A stretch of DNA of 64,000 nt, from NCBI GenBank assembly GCA_029259745.1, contig JAJDEO010000035.1, positions 34,318 to 98,317 of the forward strand. Reading direction: 5' to 3'. The stretch comes from Planctomycetota bacterium (GTDB lineage Bacteria > Planctomycetota > B15-G4). Shown here piece after piece: positions 9,031 through 17,572 of this stretch; the stretch's first letter is position 1, and every line of letters begins with the position of its first letter. The position numbers and the translations under genes were made by a program. Under the pieces are notes generated by a model. It was not told where the DNA came from and ran no database searches. It was given only the letters and a program-made list of their open reading frames with translations.

Positions 9031-10518
9031 ATGCGCGCGCTCCTCGTCAGACCTCCCTCTGTGCTCGGCCGGATGAGCCGGCAGAACCTTCAGCACCCGA
9101 CGAACATCCTCGGGTTGGCGAGCGAGCTGCGGGCCCGCGGTCACGATGCCGGGATGCTCGACCTCGAAGTCGTCCCGGGCGGGATCGACGCCTGCGTGCG
9201 CCACGTCGGCGAGACGCAACCGGGCCTGCTCGGCGTCTCGGTCGTCACGCCGCACGTGCCGGGGGCCCAGGCGCTCCTCGCCGCCGTGCGCCGCGAGAAC
9301 CCGCACATCTTCCTCATCGCCGGCGGACCCCACGCGACGGCCCTCGCCGCCGACCTGCTCGACGAGATCCCCGAGCTCGACGCGGTCTGCGTCGGCGAGG
9401 GTGACGAAAGCCTCGTCCAGATCTGCGATCGCCTCGAACATCTCGACGCGCCCGAGCGCCGCCGGGTCGACCTCTCCGACATCCCCGGCCTGCAACTCCG
9501 CGACGCGGGGTTCACCGGCCCGCGCGATCCGCTCGAGAGCCTCGACGTCCTCGCGCCCATGGACCGCTCGCTGCTCGACTGGCCGTCGTACGAGCGCCTC
9601 GGCGGCGCCAAGGGTGTCGCCAGCCCGGGCATCATCCGCGACGGCATCCGCGCCGCGCAGATGCACCTTTCGCGCGGCTGCTACGCGCGCTGTGTCTTCT
9701 GCTCGACGAACACGGTCTGGGGCGAGCGCGCGCGGCCGGGGATCCGCAAGCGCTGCCTCGAGTCGGTGCTCGCCGAAGTCGACGAACTCGTGAACGTCTA
9801 CGGCGTCAACCACCTCAACTTCGAAGACGACATCTTCCCGCCGACGCTGCGCTATCTCGAGGCGCTCTGCACGTCGTTGCTCGACAAGGGCGTGACGTGG
9901 AGCTGCAACGCGCGTGTCGACGGGCTCAAGCGCGAGCACTTCGAACTCATGGCCGCGTCGGGTTGTGTGAAGATCGACTTCGGTGTCGAGTCGGGTTCCG
10001 AGCGCATTCTCGAGCTCAACAAGAAGCTCGTCACGCGCCAGGCCGTCGAGCACGTCTTCGCCGAGGCCAAGCGCGTCGGCATCCTGCGCACGGCGTACTT
10101 GATGCTTGGAAGTCACGTCGACGAAACGCCTGAAGAAGTCGAGCAGACGTGGCGTCTCGCGAACGAGATCAGGCCCGACTACATCACGTTCACGATCGCA
10201 TGTCCGTACCCGGGCACCGAACTCTGGACAACCTGCAATGACCTCGGCTTCGTCGACGTCATGCCCAGCACGGGCCGCCCCGACTGGAAGCGCTACGGCT
10301 ACTACCCCGGCACACCGCCCTGGCGCTTCACGCACTTCACGCCCGAAGCGATGGTGGCGACACAGAAGCGCTTCCTGCGGCGCTGGTACTGGAATCCGCG
10401 CTTCGTCTGGCAGACCTTGCGCCGCGTGCGCAGCACCAGTCAGCTCAAGGCGCTCATGGTTGCCGGGCTCGACGTCACGAAGTTCATCGGCGGACGAGAA
10501 GTCGCGAGTGACACGTAA
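9031..10518 (+). CDS. B12-binding domain radical SAM enzyme
   Basis: 495 residues. The N-terminal cobalamin-binding-like Rossmann domain runs over residues about 1-145 (MRALLVRPPSVL, then FLIAGGPHATALA and VCVGEGDESLVQ). The radical SAM core starts with C217-YAR-C221-VF-C224, the CxxxCxxC iron-sulfur motif, followed by NFEDDIF and VDFGVESGSERIL-like segments (here IDFGVESGSERIL). Such proteins (the BchE/P-methylase type) methylate or rearrange unactivated carbons in lipids and natural products; the substrate is unknown. The start at 9031 is chosen because the domain begins there. It stands alone on this strand. Confidence 0.9.
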   Translation: MRALLVRPPSVLGRMSRQNLQHPTNILGLASELRARGHDAGMLDLEVVPGGIDACVRHVGETQPGLLGVSVVTPHVPGAQALLAAVRRENPHIFLIAGGPHATALAADLLDEIPELDAVCVGEGDESLVQICDRLEHLDAPERRRVDLSDIPGLQLRDAGFTGPRDPLESLDVLAPMDRSLLDWPSYERLGGAKGVASPGIIRDGIRAAQMHLSRGCYARCVFCSTNTVWGERARPGIRKRCLESVLAEVDELVNVYGVNHLNFEDDIFPPTLRYLEALCTSLLDKGVTWSCNARVDGLKREHFELMAASGCVKIDFGVESGSERILELNKKLVTRQAVEHVFAEAKRVGILRTAYLMLGSHVDETPEEVEQTWRLANEIRPDYITFTIACPYPGTELWTTCNDLGFVDVMPSTGRPDWKRYGYYPGTPPWRFTHFTPEAMVATQKRFLRRWYWNPRFVWQTLRRVRSTSQLKALMVAGLDVTKFIGGREVASDT

Positions 10519-10569
10519 CCGCGCCTTCACCGTGACCTAATGAGGGTGCCCGGAAATCGCTACCCAACG

Positions 10570-10594
10570 TGCTGGAACACCCTGTGATCCAGCA
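10570..10594 (+). terminator. Candidate hairpin after the radical SAM gene
   Basis: TGCTGGA (10570-10576) pairs with TCCAGCA (10588-10594) around an 11-base loop, 51 bases after the stop. No T-run. The rest of the 212-base gap up to 10730 also holds an imperfect palindrome, GCCGACGTT-ca-AACGACGGC (10682-10701), in the leader of the next gene. Confidence 0.35.
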
Positions 10595-10730
10595 TGAAGG
10601 CTCCTGTCCGTCTTGCGATGGGGCGCGAAATAACACGAAAAAAGTGCGACGCGATCTCGGCGCGGTGACGTTGCAAGGTTCGCCGACGTTCAAACGACGG
10701 CGCGACTGAAGATCTTGGAGGGAAGAGAAG

Positions 10731-13259
10731 ATGCGACAAGTGTGCTTTGGAAAGACGTTGTTGGTGGCTCTGGTTGGCGTTGTGCCGGCTGTGGGGCAAG
10801 AGTCGGCGAGTTTCCTCGGTACAACGTTGGACATCTCGCCGACGACGAGTGCTTCGGTGCTCGTTGACCTCGATGACGATGGATTGTTGGATCTTGTCGT
10901 CGGCTCGGACGAGCCGATCGGGACGTGTGCTCAGATCGCCTGGGGCGATGGAGCTGGGAGCTTCATCGAAGGACCGGTCGTCAAGATCGGAACGACGGGG
11001 ATCGTGCGCGATCTCACTGCCGGTGACGTGAACGGTGATGGACGCCCGGACGTCGTGGGTGTCGTCGACTCCTCCGTTCTGCATGTTTCGTTGAATGCCG
11101 GCGGCGCTCTGGCTCCGCTTCTGAACCTCCCGCTCACGGGGGCGGAACCGCCGCACGCCGTCAAGCTCGGTGACTACGACGGCGACGGCATCCTCGACGC
11201 GGTCGTCGTGATTCGGCCCGACGTCATCGTGCTCAGCGGTCGTGGCGACGGCACATTCGAGCCGCCCGTGAGTGTCTACTCAGGAAATCTACCGCGCGCC
11301 ATCGAAGTGGCTGACGTCAACTCCGACGGAGCACTGGACCTCGTACTCTGCGATCAGTTTGCGGCCAAGATCGACGTGTTGCTCGGCGCCGGCGACGGCA
11401 CGTTCGCGACCTCGGCGTCGCTCACCGTTACGGCGGTCACGGACATCACGCTTGCCGACTTCGACGATGACGGTGCTCTCGACATCGGCGCGTCGTCCGC
11501 GACGGCTGTGTCGCCGAGCGTTGTCACATTTCTCGGTGTCGGCGACGGCACCTTCGGTTCGCCGACAGCGACAGCCTCGGAACGCACGAGCGGCATTGTG
11601 GCCGGCGACTACGACGGCGACGGCATCGTCGACCTCGTGGCCACGGTGACGTTGGGAACACTAGGCAGCTCGCCTCAATACCGCGTGCTGGTCGGTGCTG
11701 GCGACGGCACCTTCACGCTCGGCGATTTCGGTCAGACTTTGCGCACGATCGTGGATATCACTCCTGCGGATCTCAATGGAGACCTCACGACCGATTGGCT
11801 GGTGACTCAGTTCGTCGACTTCTTTGGGATCCCCACCTACGGTGGCGTGCAAATCGCCCTCGGTCGTGAGGCCCAGATGGCGCGCTTCCCGGCGTGGGTT
11901 GACACGACCGGCGCTGCGGTCATCACGGCTGACCTCAATGCCGACGGGCTCGACGATCTCGTCGCGTCGCGCGGGACGTCGGGTGTCTACGTGTCACTTG
12001 CCACGTCCAACGGCTTTGCGGCCGAGCAGTTCCTCGACGCCGGCATGACCATTCGTCACGCGACGACCGGCGACGTCGACGGCGATGGCATTGTCGACAT
12101 CATCGGCGGTGAGCTCGCCATGTCCGGGTTCGTTGTCTTCAACGGCCTGGGCGGCGGCGCCTTCGCGCCCGCGAAGGTCACGAACCTCGTGCAGGCAGGT
12201 GGTGTCTCGGCGATCGCAGCCGGTGACCTCGACGGTGACGGCAAGGCCGAAGTCATCGCGGCCATGGCAGGGTACGTCAGCCCCGGCGCGCTCTATGTCC
12301 TGCGTGCAGGCGCTGGCGGTGCGCTTGAACTCATCGATGTCATCGCCAACGTCGAAGATGTCACCACCCTCATCCTCGAGGACTTCGACGGAGACGGATG
12401 GCTCGATCTCGTCGACGTCGCGGCGGACGGAACCTCGCACTGGCGTCGAGGCTCGGTCGCAATGCCGCAGTTCGTCTTCACCATCTCGATGCTGTTCCCG
12501 GCGGATACTGTCGGCGTGTTCACGACCAGCATCCTCGGCGATGACGGCCTCCATCTTATCGTCGTCGGCCCCGAGTTCGTCTTCCTGGCCGTGGCAAGCA
12601 TCGGCGCGCAGTCGGGCGTCTTCTTTTCGGGCCCACTGACAGACCTTCCCTTCACGCCCGACGATGCCGCTCTGCTCGACTTCAACGGCGATGGTCACGT
12701 CGACCTCGTGATCACGTCGGAGGACAAGCGTGAGGTCGTCGTCTTGCGAGGTGACTCACTCGCACAGTTCGAGATTTCGGAGCGCGTCGCTGATGAAGCC
12801 AAGCTCGTCGTTGCCGGGACGTTCAACGCGGATGGGCTCGACGACTTCGTGGCGATAGGTGCGCCGAGGGGGCGTCTGTACCTGCGCCAGGATGGCCTGC
12901 CTTGGGCGGCTGTCGGCGGCGGTGTCTCGCCGCTCGGTGACGCTCGCCCGACGTTGCGCGGCTCGGGCGATCCGTCGTCCGGCTCGGGTGTGAGCCTGGC
13001 CTACGAGGGCGGACTCGCCACGACTCCGGTCGCGCTCGTCATCGGCCTCGACGAAGCGTCCGTCCCGCTCAAGGGCGGCATCCTCGTGCCGACGCCGGAG
13101 CTGCTGCTGGCGCTTCCGTCCACGAACGCCGACGGCGACCTCGCGCTCGACCTCACGTGGCCCGTGTTCACGCCGGGAATCCGCATCTGGACCCAGGGCT
13201 GGCAGCTCACGGGTGGTCATGTGCGCGCAAGCACCGGGCTCACGGTCGAGTCGCGCTGA
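10731..13259 (+). CDS. Secreted FG-GAP (VCBS) repeat protein with C-terminal module
   Basis: 842 residues. A signal peptide covers residues about 1-22 (basic start, hydrophobic LLVALVGVVPAVG, then QES). The body is a run of about a dozen FG-GAP/VCBS beta-propeller blades, each with a calcium-loop phrase such as DLDDDGLLDLVVG, DVNGDGRPDVVG, DYDGDGILDAVVV or DLDGDGKAEVIA. The last ~95 residues form a separate module containing PLKGGILVPTPE and FTPGIRIWTQGWQL that recurs in the next gene. GGAGGG lies about 10 bases before the ATG, an unusually strong ribosome binding site here. Likely exported and surface-associated; a binding or scaffolding role is inference. Confidence 0.88.
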   Translation: MRQVCFGKTLLVALVGVVPAVGQESASFLGTTLDISPTTSASVLVDLDDDGLLDLVVGSDEPIGTCAQIAWGDGAGSFIEGPVVKIGTTGIVRDLTAGDVNGDGRPDVVGVVDSSVLHVSLNAGGALAPLLNLPLTGAEPPHAVKLGDYDGDGILDAVVVIRPDVIVLSGRGDGTFEPPVSVYSGNLPRAIEVADVNSDGALDLVLCDQFAAKIDVLLGAGDGTFATSASLTVTAVTDITLADFDDDGALDIGASSATAVSPSVVTFLGVGDGTFGSPTATASERTSGIVAGDYDGDGIVDLVATVTLGTLGSSPQYRVLVGAGDGTFTLGDFGQTLRTIVDITPADLNGDLTTDWLVTQFVDFFGIPTYGGVQIALGREAQMARFPAWVDTTGAAVITADLNADGLDDLVASRGTSGVYVSLATSNGFAAEQFLDAGMTIRHATTGDVDGDGIVDIIGGELAMSGFVVFNGLGGGAFAPAKVTNLVQAGGVSAIAAGDLDGDGKAEVIAAMAGYVSPGALYVLRAGAGGALELIDVIANVEDVTTLILEDFDGDGWLDLVDVAADGTSHWRRGSVAMPQFVFTISMLFPADTVGVFTTSILGDDGLHLIVVGPEFVFLAVASIGAQSGVFFSGPLTDLPFTPDDAALLDFNGDGHVDLVITSEDKREVVVLRGDSLAQFEISERVADEAKLVVAGTFNADGLDDFVAIGAPRGRLYLRQDGLPWAAVGGGVSPLGDARPTLRGSGDPSSGSGVSLAYEGGLATTPVALVIGLDEASVPLKGGILVPTPELLLALPSTNADGDLALDLTWPVFTPGIRIWTQGWQLTGGHVRASTGLTVESR

Positions 13260-13266
13260 GCGCCGG

Positions 13267-13301
13267 GTGTCTCATCGATGAGCCTTCCTCACGGGAGACA
13301 C
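13267..13301 (+). terminator. Candidate hairpin after the FG-GAP gene
   Basis: GTGTCTC (13267-13273) pairs with GAGACAC (13295-13301) around a 21-base loop that itself holds the palindrome ATCGAT. It begins 8 bases after the stop. No U-tract, so only a candidate. Confidence 0.35.
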
Positions 13302-13461
13302 GAAGTCGGGGCGCGCAGACTGTTCGGCCCGACTCCGTGTGCCGCGACCCGCGTTCGTCTGGCAGACGCTGGGCCAACGTGTGCGGCCCAAGGCGACATT
13401 TTACGCGACGCCTGAGGGTGTGTCGGGGTGAAGCCGCTTGCGTTGCGTCCGGTAGCGTGAG

Positions 13462-13515
13462 GTCTCCGGAGATGTCTCCAGAGACGCTTGACAGATCCCC
13501 CGTGTCCTGTAGGTT
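13462..13515 (+). promoter_or_regulatory. Sigma70-like promoter with an adjacent inverted repeat
   Basis: TTGACA (13488-13493), a 16-base spacer and TAGGTT (13510-13515) make a plausible promoter about 65 bases before the 13581 start. Immediately upstream, GTCTC-c-GGAGA (13462-13472) faces TCTCC-a-GAGAC (13475-13485), an inverted repeat with 10 paired positions that abuts the -35 box and looks like an operator. The rest of the 321-base gap from 13260 shows nothing else. Confidence 0.4.
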
Positions 13516-13580
13516 TGCGCGCATGCACCGCCCTGATCCGGCGGGCTCTCGACCTTTCCCGATACGTTGGCACCCTATTG

Positions 13581-14972
13581 ATGACCTTCTGCGCACGTCT
13601 CACCGGCACTCTCACGGCCGGCGCCCTTCTCGCCCTCTCCGCACCTCTCACGGCCCAGTCGGCCACGATCGAGTTCTTCGGTCCGGGCAATGCGCAGGCG
13701 ATCCAGTTCTCACCCGACGGTGAGTGGGTCGCAGGCATCGCCGGCGCGACGCCCTTCCGTTGGTCCGAGGCCACGGGCTTCGAAGCGCTTCCCGGGGGAA
13801 CTGAAGCGTGGGACATCACCGACGATGGCTTCATCGTCGCGGGAGCGGGCTCGGCGGGTGGACCGCCCGAAGCTGCCGTCTGGATGGACGGCAGCGGCTG
13901 GGATTACAAGGGCAACGCGGGCGGCGCCACGGGCTGCGACAGTTTCCTCAGCAACTTCTTCACGCTCGACGACTCCGGCACGATCGCGGGCGGGATGAGC
14001 TGGCAAGGTTGCCAGACGACGGCACTGGCATGGACGGCGTCGGGCGGCCTGCAGCTGCTGCCCGAAGAGGTGGCGAGTCACAGCAGTCGCGTCAACGCGA
14101 TCTCCGGGAATGGCCTGCGCTTCGGCGGGTGGGAGACGGCCAACTCCGGCGTGCGTCGCGCGGCGGTCTGGCCGAGCATCACGTCCGCGCCTGTCTTCAT
14201 TCTCGCGGGCCCCGGAAACCCCGACGGCGCCGGCGAGGTCACGGACATGAACTCCGACGGCACGCGCGTCTGCGGGTCGAGCGGCAACGCCGCCTTCACG
14301 TACACGCTGGGCGAAGGCGCGGTCATCCTTCCCGCGCCGGCGGGGATCCCGGGCTCGCGCGTCGCGAACGGTTGCTCCGACGACGGGTCGGTTGTCGGCG
14401 GTGTCGCACTGAACTTCCCGCAGCTCAACGGCTGGATCTGGACGCCCGACACGGGCTCGGTCGGCCTCTTCAATCACCTCTCGTCGCTCGGTGTCACCGG
14501 CATCTCTGCCGGGGCGCTGCGCAACGTGACGGGCGTCTCGCGCGACGGCACGCGCCTCTGCGGCTGGGGCAGCAACGGCGGCTTCGTCGTCACGTTCAGC
14601 GACGTGTGGGAAGATCTCGGCAACGGCCTCGCCGGCACGAACGGTGTTCCGGTGCTCGCCGGTGAAGGTTCGCTTGCCGCCGGCTCGGCGCTCGAGCTGA
14701 CGCTCACCGACGCGGCGAACAGCGCGGCCGTCGGGCTCTTCGTCGGCTTCACGCAGATCGACGCGCCGTTCAAGGGCGGCGTGCTTGTCCCCAGCCCCGA
14801 CATCCTCGTCACGCCGCTGATGACCGACGCCACGGGCGAGCTCGTGCTCGCGTCGACCTGGCCGGCCGGCGTGCCGAGTGGCTTCGAGATCTATCTCCAG
14901 GACTGGATCGTCGACGCGGCGGGCCCGAACGGCTTCGCGGCCAGCAACGGCCTGCTCGGCACGACGCCCTGA
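13581..14972 (+). CDS. Secreted HAF/beta-propeller-like repeat protein with C-terminal module
   Basis: 463 residues. Signal peptide: MTFCARLTGTLTAGALLALS then APLTAQS, with cleavage near residue 25. The body contains repeated short beta-units such as PFRWSEATGFEALPGG, AAVWMDGSGW, ALAWTASGGLQLLP and AFTYTLGEGAVILP, each followed by a phrase on an internal state (DGTRVCGSSG, DGTRLCGWGS), typical of HAF-repeat exported proteins. The C-terminal ~95 residues (APFKGGVLVPSPDIL, WPAGVPSGFEIYLQDW, FAASNGL) match the module ending the preceding secreted protein. The start at 13581 is taken because the signal peptide begins there; no Shine-Dalgarno is visible. Confidence 0.8.
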   Translation: MTFCARLTGTLTAGALLALSAPLTAQSATIEFFGPGNAQAIQFSPDGEWVAGIAGATPFRWSEATGFEALPGGTEAWDITDDGFIVAGAGSAGGPPEAAVWMDGSGWDYKGNAGGATGCDSFLSNFFTLDDSGTIAGGMSWQGCQTTALAWTASGGLQLLPEEVASHSSRVNAISGNGLRFGGWETANSGVRRAAVWPSITSAPVFILAGPGNPDGAGEVTDMNSDGTRVCGSSGNAAFTYTLGEGAVILPAPAGIPGSRVANGCSDDGSVVGGVALNFPQLNGWIWTPDTGSVGLFNHLSSLGVTGISAGALRNVTGVSRDGTRLCGWGSNGGFVVTFSDVWEDLGNGLAGTNGVPVLAGEGSLAAGSALELTLTDAANSAAVGLFVGFTQIDAPFKGGVLVPSPDILVTPLMTDATGELVLASTWPAGVPSGFEIYLQDWIVDAAGPNGFAASNGLLGTTP

Positions 14973-14996
14973 TCGTCACGCAGGTCTAGATTCCGG

Positions 14997-15029
14997 CGCG
15001 CAGCATCGCGGAACTCGCGGTGTTGCGCG
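14997..15029. terminator. Strong hairpin between convergent genes
   Basis: Arms 14997-15010 and 15016-15029 form a 14-bp stem with two G-U pairs and a 5-base loop (GAACT). It lies 24 bases after the stop of the secreted protein and 80 bases beyond the stop of the reverse-strand DUF952 gene. No U-tract on either side. Confidence 0.6.
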
Positions 15030-15109
15030 TCGTTGCGTGTCCCCTCGTGATCGACGACGGCCGCGGCGTTGCCAACCTCGGCAAGCCCTGCGTCGCGCTC
15101 GCGGCGCGC

Positions 15110-15430
15110 TCACTCCAAGCCGCTGAGGTCGAACGGCGTGTTCGCGTCGGCGCGCGTGAAGGTGCGGCGCTCGACGATCGCGGCGTCGGGGATCTCGGCG
15201 TAGACGTGCGGGAAGAGGGCGTCGCCGCGCGAGGGTTCGATGACGAGCGTGTCGCCGAGGGCGGCGGGGTCGAGGCGCAGGAGTTCGACGTGCGTGGCCG
15301 TGGCGTAGTGCTTGGCCAGCGAGCCGGCAACTTGCGAGGTGAACGAGGCGTGCACGAACGGCTCGGCGCCGGGCTTGGCGGGGACGCCGTCGGTCGTGAT
15401 GTGCCAGATCGTCTCGGTGGCGTCGGACAT
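15110..15430 (-). CDS. DUF952 family protein
   Basis: 106 residues, the usual size for DUF952. Recognisable features are the opening IWHIT, the phrase EPFVHASFTSQVAGSLAKHY (normally FIHxSxxxQV), LLRLDPAAL, and the closing FPHVYAEIPDAAIVE. These proteins are small cytoplasmic domains of unknown function. The ATG shares one base with the stop of the upstream NUDIX gene (TGATG), so the two are translationally coupled. Confidence 0.85.
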   Translation of the reverse strand: MSDATETIWHITTDGVPAKPGAEPFVHASFTSQVAGSLAKHYATATHVELLRLDPAALGDTLVIEPSRGDALFPHVYAEIPDAAIVERRTFTRADANTPFDLSGLE

Positions 15431-16053
15431 CAGGCGTCTGCCGTCAGGGCTTCGTCGAGGCGGTCGACGATCAGCGCCGACCACGTCTCGAAGGTGTCGC
15501 GTTCGTCTGTCGCGAGCTTGCGCAGCGTTTCCAGCGAGACGAACTCGCCGGTGAGCTGGTCCTTCTCGCGGATCGACACGGCGCTCGTCTCGCAGCGCGC
15601 GACGTTCACGAGCCCGAAGTGCACCGACCCGACGTCCTGCGACTCGTCGTTGATGACGCCGACCGTCGACAGCGTGAACGGCGCCTCGATCGCGATCTCC
15701 TCGTCGAGCTCGCGTCGGCACCCGGCCTCGAGCACCTCGTCGTGCTCGACCTGGTCGACGGGGTTGATGTGACCGCCGACGCCGATCGAACGCTTGCCGT
15801 AGAGGCGACTCTCGCCCCCCGTGTCGCGCCGGCGCAGCAGATACGCCTCGGCACCGTGGACGACCATCGTGTACGGGATGATCTGCTTGAGGCTCGAGTC
15901 GCGCTCGGCCCAGCGGCGCTCGACGAAGAAGCCTTTCTCGCGGATGCGAGCCGTCCAATCGGCGACGCGCGTGTCGCTCGCGGCGGCCACGAAGCCATGC
16001 GGGAACGACAGATCGAAGAGGTCGTAGCGCTTGACGACGTAGACGAACTCCAT
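15430..16053 (-). CDS. NUDIX hydrolase family protein
   Basis: 207 residues. The NUDIX box spans GGHINPVDQV through CRRELDEEIAI, with the REx2EE-type core in CRRELDEE, which binds the metal and hydrolyses a nucleoside diphosphate linked to another group. About 80 residues precede the box (including FFVERRWAERD, LKQIIPYTMV), an N-terminal extension seen in phosphoesterase-type NUDIX proteins. Substrate unknown. A possible -10, TAACCT on the reverse strand (16093-16088), lies about 34 bases upstream of the start. First gene of a two-gene unit with the DUF952 gene, and divergent from the RNase P RNA. Confidence 0.9.
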   Translation of the reverse strand: MEFVYVVKRYDLFDLSFPHGFVAAASDTRVADWTARIREKGFFVERRWAERDSSLKQIIPYTMVVHGAEAYLLRRRDTGGESRLYGKRSIGVGGHINPVDQVEHDEVLEAGCRRELDEEIAIEAPFTLSTVGVINDESQDVGSVHFGLVNVARCETSAVSIREKDQLTGEFVSLETLRKLATDERDTFETWSALIVDRLDEALTADA

Positions 16054-16157
16054 GGGCGATTCCTGGGAGGCGGGCGGCGAGTCGACGAGGTTATCATCGC
16101 ACCTTCGCGCGCCCGCTCAAGCGAACCGAGCGCGCGTTACGCACATTGACATCTTGG

Positions 16158-16555
<398 letters not shown>

Positions 16556-16634
16556 ACTTGTCGCGTGCTCGGGGACGCCCGGTCGGACGGGTTCACTGGC
16601 GTGCGCGTTCGGTGTCTTTTCGCCTCATCGTGAG

Positions 16635-16650
16635 AAGAACGAGCGTTCTT
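16635..16650 (+). terminator. Short hairpin downstream of rnpB
   Basis: AAGAAC (16635-16640) pairs perfectly with GTTCTT (16645-16650) around GAGC, 80 bases after the P1 helix of the RNase P RNA. It could end the rnpB transcript; no T-run follows. Confidence 0.3.
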
Positions 16651-16663
16651 ACGCGGGCCTTCC

Positions 16664-16692
16664 TTGACGGTTTGGAGATGCCGCAGTACGGT
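16664..16692 (+). promoter_or_regulatory. Sigma70-like promoter for the small exported protein
   Basis: TTGACG (16664-16669), a 17-base spacer and TACGGT (16687-16692) match the -35/-10 layout. They lie about 115 bases before the proposed TTG start at 16807. Confidence 0.4.
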
Positions 16693-16806
16693 CCCGAGTC
16701 GATTCCCATCGGGCAGGCGTGGTACGCCTACACTTCCGGGTTGTGCGCGCCGATGCATGGGGATCAGTTTTGGCCTCTCACCTTGCTTCGACAACAGGAC
16801 ACTCCG

Positions 16807-17028
16807 TTGACGAACACCCGGTTTCCACGCGCACTCGTCGCAGCTGCTGTGCTTCTCTTCGCAGCTGTCGTTCCCGCCGCCGCTGGCGCATTTGGTGCCT
16901 CTGAGCCGATCCTGGCTGCCGGACGCGTTCCGTATCTCGCGGGCGCCCCGACTCCGATCCTGCTGCTGGTCGTCGGTACGCTGATGATCGGCCTTACGCT
17001 GGGTCGCAAGGCCGTCCGCTCGCGCTGA
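16807..17028 (+). CDS. Small exported membrane-anchored protein
   Basis: With a TTG start at 16807 the product is 73 residues: a signal-like segment (MTNTRFPRALVAAAVLLFAA then VVPAAAGA), a short external stretch (FGASEPILAAGRVPYLAGAP) and a C-terminal membrane helix (TPILLLVVGTLMIGLTLG) ending in RKAVRSR. The layout of signal, short spacer, hydrophobic helix and basic tail resembles sorting-signal tails, but no known tripartite motif is clear. AGGA sits 7 bases before the TTG. An in-frame ATG at 16753 would add 18 unlikely residues. Family not recognised. Confidence 0.6.
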   Translation: MTNTRFPRALVAAAVLLFAAVVPAAAGAFGASEPILAAGRVPYLAGAPTPILLLVVGTLMIGLTLGRKAVRSR

Positions 17029-17066
17029 GACGCGTCTCGAACAGCGACCGATCCACCTGATCGACC

Positions 17067-17117
17067 GCGCCTGACCAGACTCCATCCGCAGGTGGAATCC
17101 GTCTGGCGCGCAGGCGC
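17067..17117. terminator. Long branched hairpin between convergent genes
   Basis: Nested pairs: GCGCCTG (17067-17073) with CAGGCGC (17111-17117), CCAGAC (17075-17080) with GTCTGG (17101-17106), and TCCA (17081-17084) with TGGA (17093-17096). It lies between the stop of the small exported protein and the ruvX stop 3 bases beyond it. No U-tract. Confidence 0.6.
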
Positions 17118-17119
17118 CC

Positions 17120-17572
17120 TCACCCCTCCGGGTGACGCTCGCGGAGACGATCGGCCTCGAGCACCTCGCGGACGATCAGCGCGGCGGCGATCGAGTCGCG
17201 CAGGCCCTTGCGCTCGGAGCGCTTGACGCCGGCTTCGGCCAGGATGTCGTCGGCCTCCTCGGACGTGAGCCGCTCGTCGCTGTACTCGACGGGCAGGCCG
17301 AGTTCGTCGCCGAGCTTCTCACCGAACGCGCGCACCTCGCGGGCCATCTCGCCTTCGTCGCCGTTCATGTGCAGCGGCAGCCCAAGGACGATGCGACGGA
17401 TGTCACGGTCTTCGACGACCTCGCGGAAGTGGGCGAGGTCGGCGGCGGGGTCTTTGCTGCGAAACAGGGCTGGCAGCGGGAGACTCGACATGCCCAACCC
17501 GTCGCTCACGGCCAGGCCGTGCCGCTTGCGACCGTAGTCGATCCCGAGGATGCGCTCATGCATCCCCGTCAT
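17120..17572 (-). CDS. ruvX: RuvX/YqgF family RNase H-fold nuclease
   Basis: 150 residues, the usual size. The fold opens with RILGIDYGRKRHGLAVSD (first catalytic Asp), then IVLGLPLHMNGDEG, the DERLTSEEAD motif with the second acidic site, and KGLRDSIAAALIVREVLE with the last Asp. The family is described both as a putative Holliday junction resolvase and as a nuclease in 16S rRNA 5' maturation. The ATG at 17572 overlaps the stop of the upstream AsmA-like gene (ATGA), so the start is set by coupling even though MHERILG three residues later is the conserved beginning. Confidence 0.93.
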   Translation of the reverse strand: MTGMHERILGIDYGRKRHGLAVSDGLGMSSLPLPALFRSKDPAADLAHFREVVEDRDIRRIVLGLPLHMNGDEGEMAREVRAFGEKLGDELGLPVEYSDERLTSEEADDILAEAGVKRSERKGLRDSIAAALIVREVLEADRLRERHPEG

